The notes: generated by a model not told the origin, from the sequence alone. A stretch of 64,000 nt of DNA from Monodelphis domestica (GCF_027887165.1 NC_077229.1:112667520-112731519); one strand, 5' to 3'. Counted from the first letter of the stretch, positions 10,790-22,045 are shown. Numbers and translations: made by a program.

Positions 10790-11769
10790 CAGCAATATAT
10801 TTCTTTGAGATCCCCAGTACTTCTGGCTTCCTGCTTAGAGATGGAAGATGGAAGAGGCCAAGCCCACTTTAGATTGCTAAAGGAAAAGGTTCTGGGAAGA
10901 CATGAGAGAATCTGGCAGCCTCTATCATGTCTCTATCCCAGCTGGTTTTAGTTAAGACTTCGGGGAATTTCCCTTTGGGTGAAATCCAGGACTCTCTTTT
11001 GGTTGAGCTGAGTTACTTCCCTCCCAATGAGGTAAGAGCTCCTTCACCCTCAAATGCAGGTATTTATTGTCCTCAATAGAGATTCTCCGATTTCTGTTTT
11101 GCTACAATTTTGATAAATGGGTTTTCTTTGCTCAAAAAAAAAAATACTATTTCCCCCAAACCAGAATTCCTAGTAACATAAGTGACCAAAAACAGAGCTC
11201 CCATGTGAAGAGGACCCACATTTGGCAGGGCCTCCCCTGTCTGTAGCAGGAAACTCACCCAAAAGGAAACTCTCCAAAGTCTCTACTGTAGCTAGTTGGA
11301 ATAGAGACATGACAGAAACTGCTAGCTCCACTCATGTTTTCCCGGGTCTTTTATTTAGTAATATGAAGCCACTTCCAACTTCCTTCTCTATTCTGGAAGC
11401 CAAAAATGTCTTGAAGTTCAAAGAATCCTGAAGAAAACTGGATGAGAATGAGCTCTCTCATTTTTGCCAGTTTACCAATAAAGAGAGAGTCTCATCGGAC
11501 TTTGGTTTAGGATTTCTACAAGGTCACACAGCTAATAAATATATTAGCATCAATAAATCTCAGAGCCTGTACTTGTCGTCCTACACTCATTCCACTACAT
11601 GCCAGGGCCACATATGCTCATTTCCTGATGCTAGTGGAGAGCTTTGCCATTGTCTGTAATGTTGACACAATTGAGATGGAAAAAGTTGTCCCCGAGCCCA
11701 ATAAAGGAAAGGGGGAATTAGTGTAAGCAGGCTCAACTTCATTTGCATGAGTCAGAGCATTGAAAAAAT
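10790..11769. other. Unassigned interval
   Basis: No convincing gene. 11500-11620 has an antisense MIR-like piece ('aaggtcacacagctaataaat' in parts). The remainder is not recognised. Confidence 0.3.
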
Positions 11770-11996
11770 CAATCTTTAGGGGACAGCTGGGTGGCTCAAT
11801 GGATTGAGAGTCAGGCTTAGAGATGGGAGGTCTTGGGTTCAAATCTGGACTCAGATACTTCCCAGCTGTGTGATCCTGGGCAAGTCACTTGACCCCCATT
11901 GCCTAATCCTTTACTGCTCTTCTGCCTTGGAACCAATACACAGTATTGAGTCCAAGATGGAAGGTAAGGGTTTAAAAAAACAAAACACAATCTTTA
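11770..11996 (+). mobile_element. Marsupial tRNA-derived SINE with target duplication
   Basis: Full-length from GGGGACAGCTGGGTGG (11779) to GGAAGGTAAGGGTTT and a poly-A, flanked by CAATCTTTA at 11770-11778 and 11988-11996. Confidence 0.9.
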
Positions 11997-12499
11997 CCAA
12001 AGAGGAAGGTCTTAGAGAAGTAGGTTTGGGTCCCCTGTTACAGTAGCTTACTGGAATAAAGAGTAACGTTGACACCTGTTTGGAGCTCCTACAGGAAATT
12101 ATATACTAGCCAAGGTGTTGATTACATGTAAAGGATATAATGTGAGTTCTAGCTGTAAGGAACTACTGCCTCATCTGGCTAGCCTCCAGGGTAGGGCTGG
12201 GCATGTGGTTGGGTGAGAGCTGTGTTTGGGCAGGGCTCAGAGATTCAGGTCAAACCTGATTCTGTTTTAGGAGCAAGGATGGGAGAGTCATGAAATAGTT
12301 ACAACAAAAGCAAAACTTGGATGAACAGAGCAACCTGCTGACATGAGGCAGTGAGAAGACAGGAAACTAGTAGAGGCAGAAGGTGGAGATTCCCAGCAAG
12401 ATTTGAGGGGGATGGTAGGAGAGCAGGAAGTTTTAGGCTGCAAGAGTCAAGGGTGAGAAGGAATGTGAATGAAAAAATAATCACAGTCACTTGCATTGA

Positions 12500-12815
12500 A
12501 GGGCTACATGGAAGACCACTGGATTTGAAGCCAGAGAAACTGAGTTCCAAATCTAGCTCTTGTTTTATTAGCCTCCCTGGGTCTTGTTTTCCTCATTTGG
12601 CCAGGAGAGTGATAAGGACCTTTTCCTCTCTGACTCTGTGATCCTCAATAGTCCTTTAAAGTTTACAAAGTACTCTGCCTACCTGATCTCCTTTGAGTCT
12701 CACAACAACTCTGTGAGGCCACTGTAATCCTTATTTTACAGAGGAGGGAACTGAAGTTCAGACAAGTTAAGTGATTTTCCTGGGATCACACAGCTAAAAA
12801 GTGCCATAGCTTCCC
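12500..12815. repeat. Two MIR copies, opposite orientation
   Basis: 12500-12650 reads as plus-strand MIR ('ccactggatttgaagcc', 'gttttcctcatttgg'). 12655-12815 reads as minus-strand MIR ('tttacaaagtactctgcc', 'ttattttacagagg', 'gggatcacacagct'). Confidence 0.6.
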
Positions 12816-12819
12816 ATTT

Positions 12820-13430
12820 TAGCGAATTATTCTTGGTAACCAAATGTTCATCTCTACTGTTCAAGCCATTGTGGGACTACAAGGACTTCTAAATTTACTG
12901 TAATAGGGCAAAACCCTGTTGGGGCTGGTGCTATGGACTGGAGATTAGCAAGGTATAAACAGCAGAAGATAAAGAGGATAAATCATTCTAAGGGAGCAGG
13001 AACTCTAAACTCTTCCAGTTTCCATTAATACTGGCCTCACACACCTCATGATTATAGCTTCATATTCACCCAGTTTCTACCATCCAATTGTTTGTTCCAT
13101 TTAACCTTGTAGACGCCTGTTTTATCTAATTTATTCTAGCTCTTCTGTGCTACTTCTCTCCTTCACTGGGGTCATGTTTAGGTTCAGCCAGGCAGTTAGC
13201 AGAGAGAAATACTATCTTTTTTCTAGAAACTTGCTCCTACCTCTTTCATTCATTTGGCATGTTCCACACTGTTGTAAGCACTGCTCCTGCTCTATCCTCT
13301 CATATCTCCCTAATTATTACTTGTCCAAGGGCCCAAGAGAACAATGGCAGTTTAAGAATGATAGCACTCGGCAGTAAATGAAGGTAGACAAAACCGGCAT
13401 GTAGGCTTACTGGGTTGGATGTTTTCTTTT
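12820..13430. other. Repeat-poor interval upstream of candidate exon
   Basis: I recognise no repeat here. If 13437-13584 is an exon this is intron; a CTTAC branch-point-like motif lies about 20 bases before the acceptor. Confidence 0.3.
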
Positions 13431-13436
13431 CCCCAG

Positions 13437-13584
13437 GTTGTCCTTGAGATTCCAACTCTTCCTAATTGGCCCCGGGGGAGAGAGGCGAGCTTGGCTCCTA
13501 TCAGAGGAAGACAGAGTTGTTGAGTGTCCAAATGAAACCAGCAAACCAGCGATGGTGTCTGAGGATTCAGACAACTGGTCTGAG
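13437..13584 (+). CDS. Candidate internal coding exon (148 bp), gene not identified
   Basis: A pyrimidine-rich tract ending TTTTCCCCAG precedes 13437, and CTGAG/GTGAGT follows 13584; both splice sites are close to consensus. Of the three frames, only the one that leaves a single leading base is open. It encodes about 49 residues, including a glycine-rich turn (IGPGGERR), an acidic stretch (SEEDRVVE) and a serine/acid-rich end (SEDSDNWSE). I do not recognise the protein family. The exon would be phase-shifting (148 is not a multiple of 3). A 150-codon frame on the opposite strand (13407-13859) overlaps it, so the coding strand is not settled. No neighbouring exon could be placed, and chance splice-site matches in intronic DNA remain possible. 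Confidence 0.4.
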
Positions 13585-14039
13585 GTGAGTGCTATCATGG
13601 GGAAACAAGTCCATCCCAAAGCTAGTGGCGGCTGACTAATGGGACTAGGGTGGTAGGAGAGACAGGTCATTTCTGGGATTCCCAATAAACTGAGAAAGCA
13701 AGAAGAATAGCCCACCTCATTGTCATTCTCGGTTTCCTCTTTACTTAAAAGCTGGCCTCTTGGGCAGGCTCCAAGCATTGGACCCTTTCCGATAACTTGT
13801 ATGGTGGTGGACCATGTGGAGGAGGATTCAGAAGCATCTTTCTGACATCCCAAGAGCAAAGCTGAGAGGAGTTTCTTGGGAGATTACTGGATGAAGCACT
13901 CTGCGGACAAAGGCTTCGGTGGTATTTTAAAAAGGGTGTCATGTGCTTCCTACCTCAGTAATTCCAGAGTTTGGGTTTCTTGATTGAAAAAGTCAATGAG
14001 ATATAAACTAAGTGTAGAAGTGGGGCAGGAAATAGACAG

Positions 14040-14250
14040 GGACTTGGAATCTGAAGGATCTGTGTTGAATCTAGTCTCATACCCTTAGCAGCTATGGTAC
14101 TTGTATTGGCGAGTCACTGAAACTCACTGAATCTGTAGCTTCTTCACCTGTAAAATGGGGATAACAATAGCCCTTGCCCTACAAGATTATTTCAATGATC
14201 CAACAAGTTAGCATAAAGCCTTTGAATCAATAACTTTAGTAATTGTACAA
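14040..14250 (+). repeat. MIR SINE
   Basis: 'gagtcactgaaactcactg', 'cttcacctgtaaaatgggg', 'ataacaatagcccttgccc' and 'attatttcaatgatcc' in MIR order. Confidence 0.65.
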
Positions 14251-14259
14251 TTATTATTA

Positions 14260-15370
14260 TTATTCATAAGACATAAACATCTTCATGGCATTAACCAAAG
14301 GATATCAATGAGGTATAACAAATCTGCTTAATGATGTCATACAGGAAATGTGTTAGTATTATCTGGGGAGACACAGTCATGATCCTGTGGGTTTTGTATA
14401 GAATAGAAGATGAGTCGAGAACCCAGAGATGTAAAGGGAAGGAAGACCTCAAGAGCTGAGCCAGAAAAGAATCTGGCAGCACAGAGGCAGTAGGCAATAG
14501 GAGAAGGAGAAGGTGTTACTGAGCTGAGGCAGAAAAGGCAGAAAACGATCCAGGAGGTATATCAGACCAGAAACCTTCAATTATATTCATCTCCTCAAAG
14601 TCTGAGATAAATTCCAAGAAAATTTCCCTAATATCCACTCCCAGTGTTTGTCTATGAACAGACACTGTAACATTCTCTGCTCATTTCTTTACCACCACAT
14701 TTCTGGTAACCTAAATATTGCCTCAACCACAAGGAGATCAACTAGGGATAAATATAAATTTAAATTAAAACAAAGAGCCAAACCTCTGCCTAAATATTAG
14801 GAATTTCCCTAACTTGACTGAGTGATTAAGGTTTATAATCCTATTTTTTTTTTTTTGGTAAGCCAGCAGAAGAGGGAATCAGGTGGACCTGAGGGGTCAA
14901 TGTATTGTCACCAGCCTTAAAACAGGCTCATTATTGTAACAAGGTTGGTTAGTTTTGCTGAACTGTTTTTCTTTCTCCTAATTTTTATTTTTTGCAAGGC
15001 ATGACTCTCTGGGCAAGGGAGAAGAGAAGGAAAACAGTAAGGAATAAAGGCAACATAAAAACAAATGATAGAAATATAAATTTAAAATGTAAAGGGAAAA
15101 ATGCTCAATTGATTCAAAGAAATGTCTTTTTCTCCCCAGTTATACTTCAGTAATTATCACAGTGTCTGATACATAGTAGGTGCTAGATTAACATAGTTAA
15201 TAAATACTAGTTGACTGACTAAAAAATGCTAGTTGTGGACAGCAAAAATTAAGTAGGGATGTAAATGATGCTGTTAAGAGGACACTTTCATTAAGTCATA
15301 GCATCTTAGATCAATAGAAATAGTATAATTCAGCTAATCTAATGCCCTTATTTAATTTAATTTATTTATG
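14260..15370. other. Unassigned interval
   Basis: 15150-15220 resembles an L2 3' end ('tgtctgatacatagtaggtg', then 'aataaatac'). The rest, including an A/T-rich stretch near 14740-15110, is not recognised and has no meaningful frame. Confidence 0.3.
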
Positions 15371-15377
15371 ATTACTG

Positions 15378-15581
15378 TTTTTAAAATCCTTATCTTCCAT
15401 CTTAGAATCAATACTATGTATTGGTTCCAAGGCAGAAGAGTGGGAAGGGCTAGGCAATAGGGATCAAGTGACTTGCCCAGCGTCACACAGCTGGGAAGTG
15501 TCTGAGACCAGATTTAAACCCAGGGTATCCCATCTCAGGGCCTGGCTCTCAATCCACTGAACCACCCACCCAGCTGCCCCC
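15378..15581 (-). mobile_element. Marsupial tRNA-derived SINE
   Basis: 'tccttatcttccatcttagaa', 'gtattggttccaaggcag', 'gacttgcccagcgtcac', ending 'cccagctgcccc'. Nearly full length. Confidence 0.85.
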
Positions 15582-15839
15582 AATTCTCCTATTTTACAAA
15601 GATGGAAAATGAGATCCAAAGAGGCGGAAGGACTTGCCTAAGGCATTAGAACTATGAGTTCAGGTTTCAGTTCACATTGTCATTATAAAGCAAATGTCCT
15701 AAAGGATCTATAGTAAAATGGAATTTGATTTTAGCCAACATTTTTGTTATTGTCATAGTTCATGAATCAGATAGATAGATAGATGTTTATAATGTCGTGC
15801 CACAATTTGGGGACCCCTCTTTACCAGTGTCTCACAACT

Positions 15840-15990
15840 TTTTTTAAATTGCAAAATTATATTTAATTAATTAATTTAGAATATTTTTCCATGGTTACAT
15901 GGTTCAGGTTCTTTCCCTCTCCTCTCTCACCCCCCCTCGCTGACACTCAATTCCATGGGTTTTACATGTGTCTTTGTCTCATAATTTCTA
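15840..15990 (-). mobile_element. L1 3' UTR fragment
   Basis: 'ttaattaatttagaatattt', 'ccatggttacatggttc', 'tgggttttacatgtgtc' match the longer antisense L1 3' end at 34.7 kb. Confidence 0.6.
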
Positions 15991-15995
15991 ACTAG

Positions 15996-16240
15996 GTGAG
16001 CCAAAAGAAAAAAGAAAGGCTCACAAGTTTTCAAGGATGCAGCTATCATGGATCCATGCCACAAAATCGTTCATTGCCTACTCAGCCCATTGGTAGGTAT
16101 ATTCTGTATGGGAAAACTCAGCAGTTTATACCAAAGTCCAATGATCCATCCTTTCCTTAGGGACCCACCAGCAAATGGAACAAGAAGGGAAAGCCACCCA
16201 CGTCATCATACCCCTCCTGATTATACTACCCTGCCATAAG
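15996..16240 (+). pseudogene. Possible gene or retrocopy fragment, unidentified
   Basis: A non-repetitive, relatively AT-poor stretch with an open frame of about 45 codons from 15996 (VSQKKKERLTS..., then ...LPTQPIGRYILYGK), stopped by TAG near 16159. The same frame resumes for about 18 codons. Splice-like signals exist (AG before 15996, GTAGGT after 16091), but neither is strong. It could be a decayed retrocopy, an exon, or chance. I do not recognise the protein. Confidence 0.2.
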
Positions 16241-16679
16241 GTCTTACCTTGCTCTCTTGCTTTCTCTCCTTCCAAAACAAACAAACAAAAAATTTACCAA
16301 CCACAACAGCTTCAAACTGCACTGACTGTCGGAACAGCCTCTAGAACGGGATAGTCTAAGCATTGGCCCAAGACTCTCCAGGTCTTTAGGAGATGCCAAC
16401 AAAAAGGCAAAAGTAGCTGCTGCTCTCCTTAGGGTAATTAGCAACAGCTGCTGCCTAGATGCCTCACCTGCCCTGCCTTTCTTATCACAGTGATCCAAAG
16501 ATCCAAAGAATCATAGAATCTAAGAACTGAAAGGATTATCTTAGAGTAATCTTCACACACAGCATTAATAGGCAAGATGCCAGGTGGCAGGAGAGTAAAA
16601 GTCATGTGAATCCAAAGTAACTAGGGGATTCCAGTCTCTACTAAGCTGACATGAGCAGGTGAGCCAGCTTCATCCACTG

Positions 16680-16840
16680 GGCTTTGTGGCTTCCCTGGCT
16701 TCCTTCAGGTCTCAACTTCTGCAAGAAGCCATTCCTGGTCCTCTTTAATCTTAGTCCCTTCTCTCTGAAATTACTGCTAATTTATCTGGTTGGTACATAA
16801 TTGTTTGCATGTTTTCTCCTCGATTAGACTGTAAAAGAAG
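16680..16840 (+). repeat. L2 3' region fragment
   Basis: 'ctcaacttctgcaagaagcc', 'tgaaattactgctaattt' and 'tcgattagactgtaa' parallel the better-preserved L2 end at 18.63 kb. Confidence 0.5.
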
Positions 16841-16989
16841 GAAATTAAAATTATGTGGGTCTATTACTAGAGTCCCTGTGGGTCAACAATCTCCAGTGAG
16901 CTGACATGAGCGGGAGACAGTCATAGCTCAAAGTGGAAATGTGCTAAATAATAACAACAACAAACATTTATGAAACATTTTTTCATTAA

Positions 16990-17232
16990 GCTGCACCAGT
17001 TGTTGTCATATCTGACTCTTTGTAACCCCATTTGGGGGTTTTTGGTGAAGATACTAGAGTAGTTTATCATTTCCTTCTCTAGTTCATTTTACAGATGATA
17101 AACTGAGGCAAACAGAGATAAATGACTCATCCAGCTAGTAAGTGTATGAGATCAGATTTGAACTCAGGAAGATGAGTCTTCTTCTTGACTTCAGCTCTGG
17201 CACTCTATCCACCATACCAGCTAGGTGCTCCA
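16990..17232 (-). mobile_element. RTE-type SINE (BovB-like tail)
   Basis: Carries 'gttgtcatatctgactc', 'taaccccatttggggg' and 'agtttatcatttccttctc', the signature of marsupial SINEs ending in an RTE/BovB-like tail. It continues into the SINE core ('gatttgaactcaggaagatg') and 'ccagctaggtgc'. Confidence 0.65.
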
Positions 17233-17264
17233 GATACTGTGTTAAAATGCTGTACTTTAAAGAC

Positions 17265-17440
17265 AAAATCTGATTTGATCCTTACAACAAACCAGGGAAG
17301 CAAGTGGTATTATTATTCTCACTTTAAACATTAGAAAACTAAGGCAGACTATGGTTAAGTGACTTGAGCAGGACCACACAGCTAGGAAGTCTCCAAGCTC
17401 ACATTTGAGCACAGATCTTCCTGATTCCAAGTTCAGGGCT
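17265..17440 (-). repeat. MIR-type SINE
   Basis: 'tgatttgatccttacaac', 'ggtattattattctcac', 'gttaagtgacttgagcagg' and 'cacacagctaggaagtc' in antisense order. Confidence 0.65.
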
Positions 17441-17929
17441 GCTTCATGCTGAAGACTATATAATAAGCCCAAAACAGGAAATGCAGGGTGTCAACACTGT
17501 CTGACCTCAAACTACACCATGAAAGCTCATAGCCTATGTAGTCCTCTATATCTTACAAAGCTTTTTATATGTGTTCTCATTTGACCCTCCTAATCAATGA
17601 TCCTGAAAGATAGAACTAGTACTATTATGACTATTTTACAGAGGAGAAATTGAAGATCTTAGAAACATGCAGTGATTTCTCTAAGCTCACCTAGATTGAA
17701 CCCCAAAACTCTGTCATCCTAATTCTAAATCCAATGCTTTCCTGTACACCACACTGCCATACAGTATCTATGACTCCTAATTTAGATTTGATATGGGAAA
17801 AACTGAACTCTGGGATTTTCCAACTGAAATTTTTTCCTATTTCCAATTTATTTCAGCATCACTAAAGATTGTTCTCAGGCCCTGAGTTTTGCTTCAAGCA
17901 TATTATCATCTTAAAATTTTACTTTCCTA

Positions 17930-18388
17930 GACTTACATAAATTGATACAGAGTAAAATAAGTAGAACCAGGGGAACATCGTACACAGTAACAGCGCTATG
18001 ATGGAATGATCAGCTGTGATCAGCAATACAATGATCCAGGACAATTCTGAAGGACTTACAACAAAGAATGCTATGTACCTCCAAAGAAAGAACTGTTGGA
18101 GTTGAAATGAAGATGAAAGCATGCATTTTTCACTGGTTTATTTGGGGGTTTTAGTTTTTTATGATTATTCACTTACAAAATTATTCATATGATTGTTCAC
18201 TTACAAAAATGAACAGTATAGAAATAGGTTTTGCAAAATAATACATGTATAACCCAGACTGAATTACTTGCCATCTTTGAGAGGGGGAAGAGAAGGGAGG
18301 AAAGGAGACAATTTGGATTATATAACTTCAGAAAACATGTGGAAATTTATTATTACATGTAATTGGTAAATAAATAACTTTTTTTTAA
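17930..18388 (+). mobile_element. L1 3' end
   Basis: The marsupial L1 tail pattern 'gatacagagtaaaataagtag' (in parts), 'gtacacagtaacagcg', 'acaatgatccaggacaattc', 'aatacatgtataaccc', ending in an A/T-rich tail near 18388. Only the 3' end of ORF2 and the 3' UTR remain. Confidence 0.75.
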
Positions 18389-18629
18389 AATTTCCTTTCC
18401 TTTCCTCTGCATCCTCCAGTATATAAAATAAAATACTGTCATTGAAAGCCCTTCATACCTCTTCCTGCCTTTCCACTGTTCTTACACCTTACTTTTTTCC
18501 ACATACTCTGATCCGGTGGCACTGAACTCCTTGCTTTTCCTCATACGAAACATTGTGTTACTTGTCTTCATACTTCCTTACTGTCTGTTCTTTTTGCCTA
18601 GACCTCTCTGCTTCATCAACTCTGCCTTG

Positions 18630-19140
18630 GGGCTTCCATGACTTTCTTCAAGTCTCAACTAATTTCTGCAAGAAGCCATCCCTGACCCTCTTTAATCTTA
18701 GTTCCTTCCCTCTGAAATTATTTCTGCTTTATCCTGTTGTCATCTTGTTTGTGCAAAGTTGTTAGCATGTTGTCTCCTTTATTAGACTGTGAGCTCCTTG
18801 AGAGCAGGGACTCTGGTTTTAAAAAATTTTTCTTTATACTCCAAATGCTTAGCATAGTGCTTGAGACATAATTCTTTCTTTCTTTCTTTGTTTTTTTTTT
18901 AAACCCTTACCTTCCATCTTGGAGTCAATACCGTGTATTGGCTCCAAGGCAGAAGAGTGGTAAGGGCTAGGCAATGGGGGTCAAGTGACTTGCTCAGGGT
19001 CACACAGCTAGGAAGTGGCTGAGGTCAAATTTGAACCTAGGACCTCCCATCTCTAGGCCTGGTTCTCAATCCACTGAGTTACCCAGCTGCCCCCCATAAT
19101 TCTTTCTTAATAAATGCTTGTTGGTTTTACTTTCATCAAG
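18630..19140 (+). repeat. L2 3' end, split by a SINE
   Basis: 'ctgcaagaagccatccctgac', 'agactgtgagctccttgag', 'atgcttagcatagtgcttg', then after the SINE 'taataaatgcttgttgg': the L2 terminus. Confidence 0.7.
18868..19108 (-). mobile_element. Marsupial tRNA-derived SINE with target duplication
   Basis: Full-length minus-strand copy flanked by ATAATTCTTTCTT at 18868-18880 and 19096-19108. It interrupts the L2 3' end. Confidence 0.9.
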
Positions 19141-20214
19141 CTAGTGACAGTATCTTGAGTGAATTATAAGATTTAGATCAGAAAAGGAACTTTAGAGATT
19201 AATTAGTTGAACCTTCCTTTGATATCCAGAAGAGTGAGGCAAGTCCTGTTCTCTTCCTCTGTTTCCTGAACAAGGCATCAAATGTGAAGTTCCATAGATT
19301 AATCCAAACTTTAGATAAATTGGTCCATTTCAGTCCAGAGTTGTAGTTCTGGGCCACAGATTCCACACTGATAAGCCAATTTTATCAAAGGGGGTTTCAT
19401 AACTTGCTCTAGCTTACACAGCCAATAGGTAGCCCAGACAGAATTTAGACCCGAGTCTTTTGACTCTAAATGCAGTGTTCTTTCCATTACTTCATGAACC
19501 TTCTGTCTTTTGTAAACCTTAAAATTTCTTAGACTTATGAATGTTGGAAATTTCCCCATTGGGAAATTTCATACTTGAAAAAATCTCCTACTGATAGTAA
19601 GAACTCTATTGGAATATGAAACTCCTTGGCATGGGAGGGTCCTTCTCCTCCCTACTTAAGACTACTTTAGGACAGAAACCTTTTGCTAAACAATGGAAAG
19701 GGCTTTGACCTATGCTTAAGCATAGAACAGGAAGTTCTTTGAGTCATGATTGATTTTAGAATTGATACAATAGAGATACTTGGAATGACAGAACCAGGTC
19801 TTGGAACTTACAATCTCCACCTTGCTCAGAGTAACAGGATTTAGGAAGGGCTGCAACAAAGATCAAGATTTAATTATTTGAGAATATGACCTTCAACAGA
19901 CATGTGCAAAGGAAACAGACCTCTGGGTGGTCCTGGGTTAAGCTAGAGCCACCATTGGCACAAGGGAGACATCGACAGTGATTGGTAGATGTGAGAACTG
20001 AGGGGAGGGGACTTCATGGTTTGAAAAAAGATAGTGGGGCCTGAGGAGGAGGAGGAGGTTTTGCTCTGAGAGGTTTTGCTCTGAAGGAGGCTGGAGGTGG
20101 AGGCCCCTGAGACCGTTTCTCCATTTTGGTCACGTGAGTGATAGGGACTGATCTCTTTTCTTTGCCCCAGCTATCTAAGGGCTTGGGCCTTTGGCCCAGC
20201 CTAAGCAGAGGGGG

Positions 20215-20221
20215 TATTTAA
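20215..20221 (+). promoter_or_regulatory. TATA box of LTR
   Basis: TATTTAA about 30 bases upstream of the CT tract. The LTR at 26 kb has a TTTAAAT at the equivalent place. Confidence 0.45.
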
Positions 20222-20240
20222 GCCCTATTCCCTTCTCTCC

Positions 20241-20244
<4 letters not shown>

Positions 20245-20296
<52 letters not shown>
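20245..20296. repeat. (CT)n microsatellite inside LTR
   Basis: About 26 CT units between the TATA and poly-A signals of the LTR. An equivalent tract exists in the 26-kb copy. Confidence 0.95.
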
Positions 20297-20299
<3 letters not shown>

Positions 20300-20322
20300 T
20301 ACCTTTCTTCCTCCTGTTTGTA

Positions 20323-20328
20323 ATTAAA
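20323..20328 (+). terminator. ATTAAA polyadenylation signal of LTR
   Basis: ATTAAA, about 120 bases before the LTR end, followed by the conserved ACTTGAGT block. Function inferred from position. Confidence 0.4.
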
Positions 20329-20689
20329 AACTCCATAAAAAGTTGACTGCTGACTTGAGTTTTCATTTAGGAATTACATAGCTGAATTCCTTGGCGACCT
20401 TAAATTAATATATATCAGTCTTTTAAAGTGATTTCCATATCACACTTTTCAATGTCTCTTCTTCACTCTGAGTTTTGGTCATCTTCCACTCTATAATACT
20501 GACTAGTTCACTAGCCTCTCTGCCTCGAATCTTGCTTCTTCTACTTCAGTCAGCATGCTCTACCCTAAATGAGGAGTGTGGTAGAAATCAAATTACAAAG
20601 GGGGTCACTAAACCCATTCCTAAGGATCCCAGAGGACTACACATATTAACCTAAAAAATACAAATTAGCATTATCTAGGTTTATAGTAT

Positions 20690-20985
20690 TTTTATTTATT
20701 TTGTTAAATATTTTTCTTTATTGCATTTTTTATTTTAATAATCAATTTCCACATAAGTTTCCCAAAGTCATGTGATCCATATTGGGTGCCTCCCTTCTTT
20801 CCTACCCTTTCCCAGAGCTGATCATTGATTCACTCTGGGCTATACATGTATTATCATGCAAAACATTGTTAAATATTTTTCAAATACATTTTAATACAAT
20901 TCTGGTCAAACTCCAGAGTGTTGTGAGCCACTGGCTAATTAGGTATTTGTCTCTGTTTGAAACAGTATTCTTCCTGATGATAAGA
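20690..20985 (-). mobile_element. L1 3' end fragment
   Basis: 'aatcaatttccacataag', 'aaagtcatgtgatccatattg', 'agagctgatcattgattc' and 'ctatacatgtattatcatgc' are the antisense marsupial L1 3' UTR. Confidence 0.65.
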
Positions 20986-21000
20986 TTATGTTAGTCTCTT

Positions 21001-21205
21001 AGGGCAACTAAGTGACTCAGTGGGTAGAATGCCAGGCCTGGAGATGGGAGGTCCTGGGTTCAAATGTGACCTCAGACACTTCCTAGCTGTACAAATTTGG
21101 GGAAGTCACCTACCCTCAATTGCCTACCTCTTATTGCTCTTCAGCCTTGGAACCAAGACTTAGTATGGCTTTTAAGATATAAAGTAAAGGTTAAAAAAAA
21201 AAAGA
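21001..21205 (+). mobile_element. Marsupial tRNA-derived SINE
   Basis: GGGCAACTAAGTGACTC head, 'gggaggtcctgggttc', 'cacttcctagctgt', tail 'agtaaaggtt' and poly-A. More diverged than most copies. Confidence 0.85.
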
Positions 21206-21446
21206 CTACATTAGTCCTTCCTCTCCCTAGATCCTTTCTCCTATATAGTATTCTGGGTTTTTTTAAATTCACTTTCCTTTTGTAGCTCAAAAGATGATGT
21301 CCTAGAGTTAATATGAAAGGCTCATCTTTTCATCATATCTTTTGCCTGAATTTGTACAGGAACCTTAAGAACTCAATGAAGGGTTTCCTGGGCTTTGTTC
21401 TTTTGCCTAAAGCCTTTCTAAAGGAGCACGTTTTTGTTGGTTTTTT

Positions 21447-22045
21447 TCAATGAAGTGATGTGGTAGATGAAATTTATTACTCACATTGCTCGACTCCCAA
21501 ATCTTTAGAGGTACAATCGTCTCAAGTACAGACTGTTCTGAGAACTGACATCATCCAATTCAATTGGAAGCAGAAATCTTCAACAACGGGAACCAAAGTT
21601 CCAGCGATTTAATAGTCTGCTGTTTGTATTTCGGTTTAAGTGCTCTAAAAGGAGTAGAAAACTTTTTAGAATAAAGCAACAACAACCCACAGAAAGCCCC
21701 AGGTACAATAAGTAAAAGAAATAGGAGTTTTAGAGGTTAAAATTCCCCCAAAGTATGAACAGCTAAACAATCACCAACAAAGGGTAAATAAATCACAACT
21801 GCTTTGCCCCCAGTTCTCCATTCTTTTTGTATAACCTCTGGCAGGCCAAGAAAGGAATACCATATGGCATGGTTTAGAGTGGTTAGAAGATAACCACATA
21901 ACCCTGGCATGTAACGAACTGGGAGAGCCAGAAGCCAGCCCTCAGTAAGAAGTGTGGTTACTTCACAGCAACCAAATACCCAGGGATGCGTTCTCGTGTT
22001 CCACAAGCCTCTCTGGGCCCCAGCTCTCAAGCCTTGTTGATGCAC
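21447..22045 (-). pseudogene. Possible retrocopy or terminal exon, unidentified
   Basis: On the minus strand a 102-codon frame (21737-22045) is followed by about 260 bases that end with AATAAA (21475-21480 region), then an A-run after 'ttcattg' near 21447. That order (frame, tail, poly-A signal, A-run) is what a processed retrocopy or last exon gives. The translation has hydrophobic stretches around residues 40-52 and 60-72, but I recognise no family. The A-run is only seven bases and no target duplication was found. Confidence 0.25.

Larger units (their letters stand above)
19538..20444 (+). mobile_element. Solo LTR (type B), promoter and poly-A signals visible
   Basis: Shares blocks in order with the LTRs at 25933-26704 and 62054-62805 (reverse-complemented), notably the ACTTGAGT...GGCGACC end. 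It contains CCAAT-type boxes, a TATTTAA box at 20215, a (CT)n tract and an ATTAAA signal at 20323. Suggested ends TG at 19538 and CA at 20444 are flanked by CTTA and CTTT, an imperfect 4-bp duplication. The start is the less certain end. No internal retroviral sequence adjoins it. Confidence 0.6.

Noticed and set aside
11804..12046. Frame over the SINE at 11.8 kb
   Set aside because: It is SINE sequence read through; similar frames recur in other copies (e.g. 42061-42300, 43257-43454).
19538..20444. Reading the promoter elements at 20.1-20.3 kb as a host gene promoter
   Set aside because: The whole block recurs at 26 and 62 kb with LTR ends and poly-A signal, so these are LTR signals.
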